A DNA stretch of 64,000 nucleotides from Lentinula raphanica (GCA_027919835.1 JANVFP010000023.1:496001-560000); one strand, 5' to 3'. Positions 23,717 through 35,619 are shown, numbered from the stretch's first letter. Notes: a model not told the origin generated them from the letters alone. Translations and numbers: made by a program.

Positions 23717-24695
23717 AGGAGCTACGCACATGGCTACCACGTCTACCCAGGTATACCTGGCAGTGGCTAGTCACTGGACAGTTGGGATTCCGCAGACATT
23801 TTCCCTATCCTCTGTCTCTCATTTTCTTTTGCCTCAGCCCTTGCCTCGTCCCTTGGACTATGTCGAACATCCGAAAATCATATGTCAACTCAAAGATGAG
23901 TACAGACCCAACATGATACTGGATGACCCTTTCCTTTCTCGACTGTCCTATACTTCAATGCCGAACCCGCTCATTATCCACACTCACCACTCTCATCGGT
24001 TCACAATTCCTGTGTTTGGACTTGAAGTGATAGATCTTAAATACAAACGACCTACTACTACGAGAGGCTAGCTTTGTACTCTAGCTAATCTTGAGTATCA
24101 GCACCATCAAGTCCATCGAAGTTCATCCCCAAATACTCGCTATTTATGCCAAGGATTCTTTCCCTCAGTTTGCATTCCACCTCCAATGAATCATTGTAAC
24201 AATCAAAATACAGCCCATGGTACTATCTGATGAGGATGTCTGTACTTCAGACTCCCCCGGACCCCCAATTTTTACCCAAATGCGCACAGACATTTTGGTG
24301 GGCTGCCGGGGGTCCTAGCTGATGCGGCATATATCAGAATCGAGCCAAAATCGAGCGGCCCCACTTCAGTCGCTACACATCCACCTTCTTTGTGCTGCAG
24401 CTAGAGTCATTGTGGAAGAAACTCGCTGGTCGAACCCTTCTCCACCAAGTAAGTTGTGAATACAGCCTCCGTTCTCAACCCATACTCACTCCAATCTCCT
24501 GTACATGTTGTATCTAGAACTTATCAGCTACTGGATCTTAGTCTACACTTCACGCCAGGTATCGGTCAACCCTTCAGCTTCAACACTTAACTCCAACAAC
24601 AACAGTAGGCCATGATTTTTCCCTTTAAATTCGGCACATACTTACTAGATATATCATTCTTGCCCCCTTTCAAGTCCGTCATTCTTATCGCAGTC
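23717..24695. other. Intergenic with a shared leader block
   Basis: No gene is supported. About 24395-24545 is a block repeated, inverted, at about 38455-38640. Around 24250-24320 there is a C-rich/G-rich pair that may be a short eroded element. Confidence 0.45.
24395..24545 (+). repeat. Leader block shared with 38455-38640 (inverted copy)
   Basis: Both copies contain near-identical GTGGAAGAAA, CGCTGGTCGAACCCTTCTCC and ACCAA. These are followed by a diverged but alignable tract through TATCAGCTAC and TTAGTCTAC. Here it lies directly upstream of family member 2. Confidence 0.7.
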
Positions 24696-25784
24696 ATGGT
24701 CCTTGTCACGACCCTCAAAACGCTACCTCTTTACATTCTCTTCCCTATCCTCTTTGGAGTTACCGTACACGGTCATCCAATACTCTCCGAAAGAGTTACT
24801 TCTATGCAGCCCACGCAAGATCAGGCTGATGATCTCCGAATCCGATTCCCGCTTGCCAACGCGCCAGGTAACTAGTGATCCTTTCCAGTCCTATCACTCG
24901 TTCCATGGTACTATCGACTGACCAAACTATGTATCTCAGGGAAGAAAGTTCCGACTACTCCGTACGCGATTCGCTTTTCCTATAAGGATTACAAACGTCT
25001 ACAAACAATACCGAAGTTGCCCGATAACACTTATGATTGGAGTGTTCTGTCCTTGGCAGAGAAGGTCATCATCAGCGTTGGAACTCAACGTCAATCCACC
25101 TACTCTGCAAGGATGAATGAGCGCTCAGACCCATCGCAGAATATCAACTGGCCCTGGGAAGGATACCACCCTCCCCTCTCTATCATGGTTTCCCACTCGA
25201 TGGCTCTGGGCCATATCGATCTTTTGCGAGGAGACATCAGCCTCAGCAAAGGAGATGCTAGGAGAGCGTTGGATGAAAAACTTGAGCAAGTTCCATTTCA
25301 GGGATACATTGGTCACACCCGAGCAGCAATGTCCCTTTTGCGCGACGAGAGATACATCCCTGCTGCTCTTGTTACCAGTTTTCTCAAAGGGACTCAGGAA
25401 ATTGCGGATAAAGAGGCGGAAGCGTTGAAGGAGATGTACAGATCGATGGTGTACGCGTTATATTCTGAACTCGGAAGGACGAACGAAGACTACGAGAAGA
25501 GGGTGAAGTTTACAGACAAAGGGAAACAGAACTTGGCAAAGAAGGAGGCGAAGTTGACAGAGGAAGAGAAACAGAAGTTGACGAACTTGAAGTGGAAGTT
25601 TCACAGGTTGTTTTCCAACTACTGCCATTCTTACGGTGTTGACTTCCCGAGGGATAAGCTCCCTGACTCCTTAGGAGCAATGTTGGCTCATGGGCAGATA
25701 TACTGTGTGGGTTCAGATGGTGTACTTCGGGATGACCATGATGAGGATGGAGAGAGTACATTGGAATCAGAATTTAGAATCTAA
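24696..25784 (+). CDS. Member 2 of a secreted-protein family of unknown function
   Basis: This appears to be the only intact member. ATG 24696 starts a signal peptide (LKTLPLYILFPILFGVTVHG) with likely cleavage before HPILSER. An upstream in-frame ATG at 24612 would add 28 hydrophobic residues. One intron (about 24869-24939, GTAACT to CTCAG) joins PLANAPG to KKVPTTPYAIRF. The mature protein has LPDNTYDWSVLSLAEKVIIS, a helical charged middle (EIADKEAEALKEMYRSMVYA), a Lys/Glu-rich stretch, and a conserved end with KFHRLFSNYCHSYGV and IYCVGSDGVL. Member 3 shares the GHP after the signal, DWS, RLFxNYC and CVxxxG motifs. There are few cysteines. No known domain is recognised. It could be a small secreted protein of lineage-specific type. 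Confidence 0.75.
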
Positions 25785-26156
25785 AGCAGAAGGCCAGTTC
25801 CATGTCAGTAATTGTAGACTATTTTCTAACAGCTGGGGGATTGCCGATTATGATAAGTGTTTATACATAGACGACCATATTGATGAGTGGAATCGGACAT
25901 GATCATAGCTCTTTTTGCGACAACATCTACGATCTATCATTATCATCGCTCAAGACTTAGCTGTTATGGAATGATGCGATATATAGCGAACGACCAGTGA
26001 TATGTACAGACAATAGTAGGCTGACACAAAGTAGTAGATACTGACAACCCAAGGACGATGTGAGTATAATAGGTCCAACTAAGTAATCTAAATAACGAGC
26101 ATTTTCATGATGTAGGACAATCTGCATAAGGTGTCATGATACTTAGTCTTCTGCAT
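25785..26156. other. Convergent 3' intergenic region
   Basis: AT-rich sequence lies between two converging stops. No feature is seen. Confidence 0.5.
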
Positions 26157-28233
26157 CTACTCCTCGGAAAGCTCCTCGAGGGATTTGCCCTTGGATTCTG
26201 GGAGAAGCAGAGTCGAAAAAATGCCAGTAAGCATGAACAAGGCGAATATTTCGAGACTAGAACACAGGCTTCGTCAGAAACCAGGAAGATAACGATCATA
26301 ACTCGATGGCAAATCTTACATGTGTCCCACAAACGCGTTGGAACCTCCAATATTCGCGAGCTGTGCAAAACCGACTTGGGCGACGATTGCACCAAGTTTG
26401 CCACTGGCGGCAGATATACCGTGCGCCGTCGAACGGTATCGAGTAGGATAAACTTCACCCGGGATCACAAATGTTGTAACGTTGGGGCCAAAGTTTTGGA
26501 AGAAATTGGCGAGGCAGTAGAGGAAAACAAAGGCCTTCTTGCCCGGTTCGCTTCCTTTCAAAGCATCGTAGCCGAAACCTGTTATATAAGGAAATTGGAA
26601 TCGAGTGTGCTTCGTGTGAGAAACAGATTATACTGACCCATGACAATGAACAACGCAGTGAGCATGATGAATCCCATAAGCTGTATGGGCTTGCGGCCCC
26701 ATGTGTCGATGAAGAGGAACGAAACCCAGTAGCCAGGAATGAGCCCGGCGATCGATAGAATGACGTTTCCGACAGAAACATTCATCAAGTTATCATACAC
26801 TCCTCGGGAACCTGTGCTGACGGCAGAACCAAAGCCAATGGCTTGTAAGATGATACTTGAATTGAGACCAAGGCCGTAAAATGCGATCTGCCAAAAGTCA
26901 AGTTTCAGAGAGATATCATCACGATACTCAGGAACCGACGAGGCTACGTACGTCGAGGGCAAACCAAGAATATGCAGTACCGATTAAGACCTTCATATGC
27001 TTCCATTGACCGAAATGGGCTCTGAAATCGGCCCAGCTTGCGACAGGTGCGTCCAATTGCTGGTGCCCAAGACCTTTAGACTCGTTCGTGGCAAGGATAG
27101 TGTCAATGTCCTTGGTCGCCTGTTGAATATTACGCTCGATGTCCATGGTGAACCGAGGGGTCTCGGGAATGGTGAGACGGAAGTAGAGTGCGATAACTCC
27201 CGGAACGCAACCCATACCGATGAGAATACGCCAGCAGTGATCGACAGCGTTGAAGTTGGGAGAAACATCGCCGATGATGCTGTTCTTGTACGCAGCTACA
27301 GTGATAACGGAGATCAAGGCTGCGGCTAAAATTTCATGTCCGAATAAGTCTTAGAGCCACTCAGATCGCGTGTTCAGAGTCAAAACTTACCGAGCTGTCC
27401 CCAACCTTGGAAAGCGAAAACCGCACACATGAGACGTCCCCTCGAGCGGGTGCTAGCGAACTCTGACGATATGACTGCACTAAGGGGGTAATCTCCACCA
27501 ATTCCGATCCCCATCTTTGGAAGGTTAGTATGACCAGCTAGTACATTGGATGGATCGAGCCTTACCAGGAAACGCCAGACGACGAGGACGCCAACGATAG
27601 TGACAGCGGGTCCATTGGCTGAGAGGGCCTGTGCAAAAGTGGCGAAGATGATAATTATGAGCTCGAAACCGTCTGGACAATCGATTTCGTGAGCAAGTAT
27701 TTAATTCGAGATTTTGAAGGCGCCTACACATTTTCTTACGACCGACAACATCAGCTAGCCAGCCGAAGAGTAACTGACCGACCAACGTTCCAACGGGAGT
27801 TGCGACCTTGACACCAAGACCGGCGTTGGTCGATAAGCTTTTGTGTTCTGCAGGAATATTTGAGTATGTCGGTATCAAATCGATCGGCTGGAAAATACTC
27901 ACTGGGGTCATAAACATAACCCAACATTGTTGAAGCAATGTTGATAGCGAAGATATCGTATCTGAAGAAGAACTTTAGGAAGAAGAATGTTTATTTGCAG
28001 AAGGAGCTTACGCATCGGTGAAGAAGCCCACACCAGCTACGAAGCAGACTTTGACATGGAACCAACTAAAAATTTCACAATTTTGGATTATTTTCTGGGG
28101 TGATAAGAACGGATACGTACGAGAACTTGGCGTTGTCGACCTCTGCGAGAGCAGCACGACGGCGCTCATCTAAAACATAGGAAGACTGAGGCAAAGGCTC
28201 TCCGGAAACACTAGAACCTTTCTCGCTAGCCAT
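26157..28233 (-). CDS. Inorganic phosphate transporter, PHO84 type (MFS)
   Basis: A proton-coupled phosphate symporter of the plasma membrane, major facilitator superfamily. The start is ATG 28233 (MASEKGSSVSGEPLPQ). A cytosolic helix follows (DERRRAALAEVDNAKFSWFH), then TM1 with GVGFFTDAYDIFAI (phosphate:H+ symporter signature region). Next come GQLLFGWLADVVGRKK (the G-x-L-x-D-x-x-GRK loop), MGIGIGGDYPLSAVISSEFA, PETPRFTMDIERN before the central loop, DIAFYGLGLNSSIILQ, GYWVSFLFIDTWGRKP, NFGPNVTTFVIPGEVYPTRY and RSTAHGISAASGKLGA. It ends in LLPESKGKSLEELSEE. About nine short introns interrupt it. Length and motif order match the family. Expression in this family is normally induced by phosphate starvation; I did not identify the Pho4-type sites that would support that here. 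Confidence 0.93.
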
Positions 28234-28791
28234 GAAGGACGAAATAGAGCGGGTAGAGAGGCCAATTTGTGATGCGGCTTTGCTTTATATCACCTTTTTC
28301 GTCTTTCCAAGAGAGGCACTGGGCATGCACGTTCGTGATTTAACCAATCGGGAACTATGAGTAGGAATTGTATCTTCCCCCTGATGAATCTGAATAATCG
28401 GCTAATAGCAAGTCCTAATTGCGGCAAAGAAGCTCACGAAGATCTGGATTCAGGGAGAGCAGGATGGGATTTTTTAATGAAGAAGTTTATAAACAGAAGA
28501 AGTTTAAAACGGAGAGTCTGAAGGAGTACTTTCCATTCAACATTGCATTTGCGACTGCAACTTGTTCGCAATAAGCGCAGCTGGTCGTGCTCGTTCTAGG
28601 CATTGCGCTGAGATATTTGGACCCCCTTGGCACCTCAGGATACACATGGTCGCTCGAGAACGTTGGTTCACCTGGACGAACTCGATCGAGTTTGCTCGGC
28701 ATCGTCGGCAAGCGCCCGCCGACACATCCAGGAGAATGGTACCTGATTAAGTAATCCTCTTTCCCCGCAACTAACGCTCAGCTTTTCTTCG
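28234..28791. other. Divergent promoter region
   Basis: A stretch of 558 bp separates the starts of the phosphate transporter (minus) and the LYR protein (plus). Frames at 28487-28750 are open on both strands but show no recognisable protein, so I do not call a gene. Confidence 0.5.
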
Positions 28792-29202
28792 ATGGCAGGT
28801 CCCTCGACACGTTTGAGAGTTATCAGGCTGTACAAGGAGCTACATCGGCTAGGAAGAGACTATCCTGATGAAAAGTTTGTTCCTCTTGCTCAGCTGTATT
28901 CGCCAACTGACTAGCTTACACAGCTATGACTTTCACGGGAAACTGAGGAGATTGTTTGAGAGTAAGGCCTTTAATCTGTGCGGTTCAATGGCTCTTCTGA
29001 GCGCGTCTTAGAGAACAGACATTTGACGGATCCGGAGGAGATCGACCAAGCTCTGAAGCTCGGTGAATACATCAAGAATGGTGCGCGATCTTCGTCTCTC
29101 ACTCAATGTCGCTCATCTGGCTTCATCACAGAAACCCTCGCGCTCTACTCGCTCCGGAAATACCGTCATCTGAAGCGGAACTATCCATCCGATCCTGCCT
29201 AG
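28792..29202 (+). CDS. LYR-motif protein, LYRM5/ETFRF1 type
   Basis: A small mitochondrial LYR-family protein. In animals LYRM5/ETFRF1 interacts with electron transfer flavoprotein. Four exons give about 86 residues: 28792-28874, 28924-28961, 29012-29080 and 29132-29202. Spliced, it reads MAGPSTRLRVIRLYKELHRL, then GRDYPDEN-YDFHGKLRRLFE, KNRHLTDPEEIDQALKLGEY, IKN-ETLALYSLRKYRHLKR and NYPSDPA. The RLYKELHRLGRDYP segment carries the L-Y-K/R signature, and LYSLRKYRHLK matches the ETFRF1 C-terminus. All three introns have GT-AG ends. Every exon is too short to stand out as an open frame, so the gene is easily missed. It is divergent from the phosphate transporter. Confidence 0.88.
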
Positions 29203-30270
29203 CGTCCTCTAGTCCATTTCGCCTCTGATACACGAACCTTTTGTCCCTTGTCACCTCAATGAGGGTCTGTCTACCTCTCTTGCCTTTGTCCCACGATGGC
29301 TACAGAAACCACAAAGCAGAGACGGGCGAAGTCAAAAGCTGTCTCCGGCTAACTGGAAAGATCCATTTTGACAATCTCCAAGGTTTCTTCGGATCTGTCA
29401 TCGCCTTGGTTGTAGCATGGTCCTACCCGCGCCCCTGGACCGGTTTATCACGATGTCCATCTAACCCATTCGTATAGCGTCACAAGCTCACGTCCGTGTC
29501 AAATCCTGTACTTTACAGTAACCCACATTCAAATTCACAAATTTCATGTCAGTGACAGTGGCGTTCGTGATGCTCTAGGTGTAAGGTTTCGGCCTCGCTC
29601 GTTGGTCTTTTGTCTCGACACTGGTTGATTCTTAAACGCATATCATGTCTACACCGACTAAAGACTTCCGTGCTCAAATTATCAGAAGGTACTATCACCT
29701 ACTTCACTCAGTTTCACTAGTGCATATCCGAATCAAAAGCCACCTACTGCCCTCTATTGCCGCACCCATCTATGACCCCGGCTATGACATTTTCGATCTA
29801 GGCTAAACAGAGCTTTCTTGGAACATTCATCTCGTGGAATGGCGAAGACATCATCGCCGTATCACACGTTGATAGATTCTCCCGCCCCTGGAAGGTCAGT
29901 ATACCCTACATCCTCCTACATCTTGGGTTATCCCATTTCGGTATTAACAGATAAGGTTTGCATATACTTCGTCCGAAATCAAGATATCTGATACAGAGAC
30001 CACAGCTCAGTTGAATCATGATGCCTGATAGTTATTCACGGCCGGCGAGCTGTCCAATGCCAGTCTCGGATATCACAACTTTGACCACAACAGCATTCGG
30101 AAGAAAGATATATAACCTCGATCCATCTAAGGCCCGGTAAAAGTGTTGACGATGCAGGTTTGTATCAAGTGCCAGCGTGTATGCAGGAGATGAACACTAT
30201 CCGCAACACGGTCCATAATCCGTACAGTGACAAGAGGGGTGGTCCGGGATCAACAGACGTCGTCATACGC
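29203..30270. other. Intergenic, no supported gene
   Basis: A short frame from ATG 29645 (MSTPTKDFRAQIIR) followed by a possible exon (FLGTFISWNGEDIIAVSHVD, about 29815-29900) looks weakly coding, but I could not extend it into a full protein. Otherwise nothing is seen. Confidence 0.35.
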
Positions 30271-30483
30271 TGTCCGAGGATCTGGATTCTGGACGCAATC
30301 AGGAATAGTACAGTCAACTTTTCAGGGTTTCTCCTCGTGTACAAGCCATGCTGGTGGGTAATCATTGCTTGAAAGTGTGCTGTCTGAGGATGTGGACGCG
30401 ATCAGGAATAGTACAGCCCACTTTTCAAGGTTTCTCCTCGTGTACAAGCCATGCTGGTGGGTGATCATTGCTCGAAAGTGTGG
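30271..30483. repeat. Direct tandem duplication, about 105-110 bp unit, two copies
   Basis: Unit 1 is 30271-30380 and unit 2 is 30381-30483. Both begin TGTC(C/T)GAGGAT and contain CAGGAATAGTACAG, TTTCTCCTCGTGTACAAGCC and ATGCTGGTGGGT. Unit 2 lacks about 8 bp near its start. Confidence 0.9.
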
Positions 30484-31467
30484 CGGGAGAAGACGTTCAT
30501 TCATGATCAACTGTTAGGATTACCATGTAGGCTTCAGTCACCAGTTCAAAACCATCCTCGAATCCCTATAAATAATTCTGGGTTGAGTCATGGCTGGAAA
30601 ACACAACTTGAAGCTTGATAATTAACGTACCCCAGTGGGGTCCAACACCTTGCTTGCTTGGTTTTAAGAAGAATGAGGAACCAAAGAAGCTCAAAAGAGG
30701 GAGAGGCAATTGAGGTCTCTTGAGGTATGCATAGAGATGAATGTTCAAATGACAACATTGACGAAGCGACAAAAAAAGTTCTAAGCGCCAAAGATTATTC
30801 CAAGCGATGAAAGCCTTCCAAGCAACGAAAATGTTACAAGCGACGAGCCAGTTACAAGCGAGGAGAGGTGATTTAGCCGACAAAGGAGGATGCACAGGAA
30901 ATGAGACAGAAAGAGGAAGGAGAGGCCCGAAACATGGAAAAATGAGACTGAAAAAAGGAATTTTGCACGGGCGCTTGTTTTGATGGAACGACCAATGACC
31001 ATTGCAAGCAAGGTGATAAGGGTACTGCCCTTCATCGATTTCGGATTTAGATTTCCTGGTTTTACAGGTTACAGGTCCGTTGGGTTCATGGATCACCATG
31101 TGGGATCCAACCGACGGTAAGTATTCGAAGCGGAACCCGATGAGCTTGATGATGCTGATAGTACTCAGAAATATAAGATTCAGAGAACGTCCGATTCCCG
31201 AGTCGTCCTTAGTCACTGCTGCAATCAATGACGACTCGTACGAAGCCCTTCGTCGAGTGCATAGAATAATTCTTGCTCCAGTCCCCCTGCTGGCCCCAGC
31301 TCGCTGGCAAGCACTCGAGGGATGATTGGTGCGATTCAATCAGCTTATTTACAGCTTGTATATGTAGGGCATTCGGGGGTCAGTTATTCCTCGCGTACTC
31401 TGATCGATTATCAAAAGACTGATTGATGTTTCCCTGTAGGATTGGAACTACCATCGCAACTTGAGGC
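30484..31467. other. Intergenic, no supported gene
   Basis: A 257-codon open frame on the minus strand (30566-31339) has skewed composition and short internal repeats (ACNWLVACN, AWKAFIAW) and resembles no protein I know. I treat it as non-coding. Confidence 0.4.
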
Positions 31468-31901
31468 AGGACCCCGGATTATAGGTGACAGCCCCGTATC
31501 CTGGTTCGGACACGGATGAGGCAAAAAAACTGGAAATCCCGTATGCCAAGTTCGGACACAGGGCCCGCCGCAGGCGAAGCTCAGATGCTCAGTTCGGACA
31601 TGGGACTCCAGTCTCTATCACTGAGGTTCTTGAACTTGCCACTGCTGACATTCAGACTGCCCACCTGTACCGTGTTTCTAGATATCTTGAGCTGTTTCAT
31701 GGCAGCAAGATGATGAGGAAGAGATTTTTATGGCTCCCTGGCAACTCTAGACAATAGCTGATCTGAAAAATGGGTGCTACACTTAGGGCGTATCCAAGTT
31801 CGGACACGAAAGGGTCTGGAGAGCTCCAAAATGGTTCGGACATGGACGGCCCTGGAGAGCTGATTTGGGATACGGCCTTGCCACCTATAATCCGGGGTCC
31901 T
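31468..31901. mobile_element. Non-autonomous DNA transposon (MITE), 434 bp, 8-bp TSD
   Basis: Imperfect terminal inverted repeats of about 34 bp begin AGGACCCCGGATTATAGGTG at both ends (31468 on plus; 31901 on minus) and continue to a shared CCGTATCC. The exact target duplication CTTGAGGC flanks it at 31460-31467 and 31902-31909. Internal copies of AGTTCGGACA and TTCGGACA occur at about 31503, 31551, 31592, 31798 and 31836 and could be subterminal transposase-binding sites. There is no transposase. The 8-bp duplication suggests the hAT superfamily. Confidence 0.9.
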
Positions 31902-32295
31902 CTTGAGGCCTGAGGGATCCAGAAACGGAGCATGCCGGTTGTTGTGATGTCCGTCCGGATCGTCCACTGGATTCACTGGGTCTGTTAGACTACGTAGGGC
32001 AGACTGGACACGCGAGCGAATCTCGAGGCCCGACTCGGACGAATCCTCAGACTTTCTCCCTGACGTCCTCCTGTTATTCACATGGTTCGATCATGAGAAT
32101 AGTCGGGACAAGAGCTCACCACGGCCGCAGTGAGATTGCACCGTCGCAGCCTTGCATTGAGGAATCAGAATTCGCAGGAAAAGGATGAGATGGAGTTAGG
32201 GAGTTGGGAAGAACTAGGTTCAAATGTTTCACCAAGAGTCATGAATGAACGTGTCATATCTATGATCTATCCGCCCAGCAGATGTCTACGATACA

Positions 32296-32353
32296 TTAGT
32301 AATCATCATAGTCACGGCGGTCGAGAAGTGTAGCGCTCAAAACCTCCCCATTT
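32296..32353 (-). pseudogene. Stranded 3' end of secreted-protein family member 3
   Basis: Read from the left target duplication, the minus strand continues the member 3 frame after Asn-Gly: EVLSATLLDRRDYDDY and a stop at 32296-32298. This matches the position and character of the member 2 tail (GVL, then acidic residues). It is separated from the rest of the gene by the 3,274-bp element. Confidence 0.75.
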
Positions 32354-32454
32354 ATGCTAGTCCATTTGGCGAAAAATTCCCCCGGTCTTTTTCCCACTTC
32401 CCCGAAATAATGTCACTGCCCGGAAATTTTTCAAATACATCCCGGAACTTTGAT

Positions 32455-32615
32455 GCCTTCCCCCGAACTTTTATGACATCCCCCCGGAACTTTCATGACA
32501 TCCCCCATGAATTTTTGTGACCTCCCCCCCGAACTTTTATGACCTCCCCCCCGAACTTTTATGACCTCCCCCCCGAACTTTTATGACCTCCCCCCCGAAC
32601 TTTTATGATGAACCC
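32455..32615. repeat. Left subterminal array of the 3.27-kb element
   Basis: Units of about 22 bp of CCCCCCGAACTTTTATGACC type, the last four nearly identical. More diverged units with CCCGGAA precede them from about 32410. Confidence 0.9.
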
Positions 32616-33760
32616 CCATACTTGTTCAACTACCCCCCGAATCTTTTCTGCAGCAGTAATTTCCAAGTGCACAGTAACTTACAATGTTGCGGTGGAACCT
32701 TACATCAGCTGCAGAATCATTTCTATTCTCAAGTCGAAGAAATTTCCTACCTCTTGCCTTACTCGGTGTGTATATAGTACAATATCTATGCATGTAAAAT
32801 AAAATATGAGAATATTGGGTATGGACATAACAATTGTCAGCTTGCAGCTAGTAATGCATAAGAACTACTACAGTATGGCTTGACAATCTGGTAAGTGTAT
32901 ATACAAGAATGTTGGCTGGTACCGCAATATATGATGACACTACACATCCCAGTGCTGGGACGTGTAAAAGCATTGTCGCGGTGTGCCAACTTTGCAGGTT
33001 GACTTGGAATGGCTCGCATCAACATAGGTACGCGTCAATCCAGCCATTCACAAGGGTTAGAAAGGAATAAAAGAACAACCAGAAAATATCTACTCATAAC
33101 GCCAGTGACTAGACGAGGAGTCATCATATACATAACTTAAACGCATGTAAGCTTTGTGAGTGGGCAAGACAGCGCAAATATCAGCCAAGGATGATGAATT
33201 CGTAAGGCCAGATGACCTACCCTATGACAACGAAAATAACTCCGGTGAGGCATAGAAAGTCCAGTGGGACCGAGATCGGAATGTCGAGGGGTCAAACGAC
33301 GCGTGAATGAGCCTAATATGACAGAAATGAGATGAGGGAAGGCAGAACAGAAAAAGAAGGGTTGACGATGAGGTAAGACCAAGGATTTGACACGAAAAGG
33401 CAGAGCTGGGAGGTCTTTTTTTGGAGGTGTTAATATCCAAAAATGCATGGGGAGGAGTCGAGAGTTTTCGAGTCAGTTGAGGTCCTAGCCTGATAGCGAA
33501 ACCTTGTTAGTGAGTAATCTGCATCCAAACGGATTACACACGAATGGGAAGTTGGTTGGCAGGGCGCGATGACGCACACCCCCGACCCTCAAGACCCATC
33601 TTATAGTATAACTTATACATTGACTAGCCCTTGTCCAAGATTCAATGTCCTTCATTTGTGCCTTCCAACAGTCCTTGGCTTGGGTAAACAATATTGAGGT
33701 CGAAGAGGTGAGAGCGATGAGGAACAGAGTGGTGGGCAAGTTGTGGGAAAGAATAGAAGA

Positions 33761-33805
33761 CTGGCGCTTAGGTGTGTAGATGCTGTGCCACCGAATAAGC
33801 GCCAG
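33761..33805. repeat. Short hairpin, 10-bp perfect arms
   Basis: CTGGCGCTTA at 33761-33770 pairs with TAAGCGCCAG at 33796-33805. It is related in motif (GCGCTTA) to the foldback 40 bp downstream. Confidence 0.6.
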
Positions 33806-33845
33806 CTCATGGCCAATGATTAGATGTAGAGATTATGTAATGCCA

Positions 33846-33958
33846 AGAGCGCTTAAGGCGCCTAAAGCACAGCTTTTGGCCTGGAGGCTCAATTAGGCAA
33901 GGTCTTCCAAGAGGTCGACCTTGCCTAATTCAGCCTCCAGAGCATTTTTGGGCGCTCT
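33846..33958. repeat. Foldback element, 113 bp
   Basis: The inner arms 33881-33904 and 33917-33940 pair at 23 of 24 positions around a 12-nt loop. The outer ends AGAGCGC and GCGCTCT are also inverted. It lies nested inside the 3.27-kb element. Confidence 0.8.
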
Positions 33959-34774
33959 CAAAATTCTCTTTCAAACATGCCAGATCTTGACCTCTTTTGC
34001 ACTCAGCTCTAAGCTTTAGTTTTCTCAGAGCTCAGACGTTCTCTCAAGACTTTCATTTTGTAAATGTTACAAGTTGAGCCTCTCAATCTTCAATTCTCCA
34101 AGTTATCCTTACTGCTCTTGCCATTCTAATTTCTTCTCTTGCATGCTGGCTGTTATAAAGTATCAGATGTCTCCTGTAAGCCCTTTTCTCTACATTCCTA
34201 GATTTTCCCTAAGTTTTATTTCATATTTTTCCTTTCCTTCTTTGGGCTCATTGAATATGCTCTGGAGTCTGGAGCTTTTTCTCAATGGCCGAGCCTATGC
34301 CGATCCGGCGCTTAGCTGGCAGCGGCATCTGAACGCAAGAAGCGCCTTCTCTTCCTACTCTCACGCTTTTTCTTCTTCACCACTCTTCCTTCTTCCACAT
34401 TGGCTCTCCTTCCTCAAGACGACAGGACTGCTAGAACAATGCCAGAACAATGCCAAGGCCTCAGATATAAGATAGAGAGATTATCAGGACAGGTTAGGGA
34501 CGATATAGAGGGTCGGAGGCATGTGATGACGTGGCCTGCCAACCAATGAATTCTTGGTAGGTATAATCCTCTTTCACACCAACTAGACCAGCTAGGACTC
34601 AAGTACTCATCGATTGGTGTAGACACTATCTAACTCCTGTATGCACCACTTGCCGCCCTGCCCTCATTTTCCTATTTCCCTCAGCATCATCTTCCGCTCA
34701 TATATGGATCGTTTGTCACACCTACCGGGTCTACGCATTCCCCTAAGTTGACCCGTGCTTCCTTCATTTTGACA

Positions 34775-34968
34775 CATCGTTGAGTGACATAGACAATGTG
34801 TACGCATCGAGTGACATAGACGATGTGTACGCGTCGAGTGACATAGACGACGTGTACGCGTTGAGTGACATAGACGACGTGTACGTGTCGAGTGACATAG
34901 ACGACATGTACGTGTCGAGTGACATAGACGACATGTACGCGTCGAGTCACATAGACGACGTGTATGAG
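34775..34968. repeat. 27-bp minisatellite, about seven units
   Basis: Units of GAGTGACATAGACGACGTG type repeat every 27 bp. On the plus strand they encode the 9-residue unit SDIDDVYAS. The minus strand is also open through the array (HVVYVTRRV type). Confidence 0.9.
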
Positions 34969-35334
34969 TGTTGCAGCTTTTGTGTGTTCTAGGCCACCTC
35001 TATGATAATTTTTCACCTCGTTTCAATGTCTTGTGCAACTTGTTCTGTCTGTACCTTCCACTGGACCAATGAACGTGTACTGCATACCTACATGTCGATA
35101 CAGGCTTTATCATGGTAAAGTGTCCTATAGCCAACACATTGTTCTTTGTTAGTTACTACATTCACATCGTAGTAGATATACACAACATTAGGCAACAGGT
35201 AAGAGATGATCATTATACTGAGATCCTGCAAGTAATCTAAAAGTGAAATTCCCACTGCAACATTTGAGTGTTTCTGCTGCCCAGTTTAAAATTCCTGCTA
35301 CAGTAAAGTTTGGGAGGCAGTGGAAATACTTAGT

Positions 35335-35475
35335 TCAGGGGAAGGTGAATTAGTTCGGGGGGGAAGGTGAAATAATTCCGGGGGGGGGAAGGTGAAATAA
35401 TTCCGGGGGGGAAGGTGAAATGGTTCTGGGGGGGAAGGTGAAATAATTCCAGGGGGGAAGGTGAAACAGCTCGGG
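35335..35475. repeat. Right subterminal array of the 3.27-kb element
   Basis: Units of about 23 bp of GGGGGGAAGGTGAAATAATT type. More diverged units with TTCCGGGG continue to about 35600. Confidence 0.9.
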
Positions 35476-35619
35476 GGAGAAGACAGAACAGTTCGGGGGA
35501 AAGTCAAAAGATTTCCGGGCAAGGCAAAAAAGTTCCGGGGGTGGTCATCAAAGTTCCGGGGTAAGTCAAATCATTCCGGGGAAGGGGAAATAAATCGGGG
35601 GAATTTTTCGCCGAATGGA

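Noticed and set aside
23685..24071. 128-codon plus-strand frame after family member 1
   Set aside because: It overlaps the end of member 1 in another frame, has no start context, and shows no protein similarity I can recognise.
24249..24318. Possible fourth MITE with C-rich and G-rich ends
   Set aside because: One end resembles AGGACCCC-type termini, but the pairing is poor and no target duplication is visible.
28487..28750. Open frames on both strands between the phosphate transporter and LYR genes
   Set aside because: Several overlapping frames are open, but none has a recognisable motif, and the region is best explained as a shared divergent promoter.
30566..31339. 257-codon open frame on the minus strand
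   Set aside because: Skewed composition with short internal repeats, no recognisable domain, no splice structure, and no support from a paralogue.
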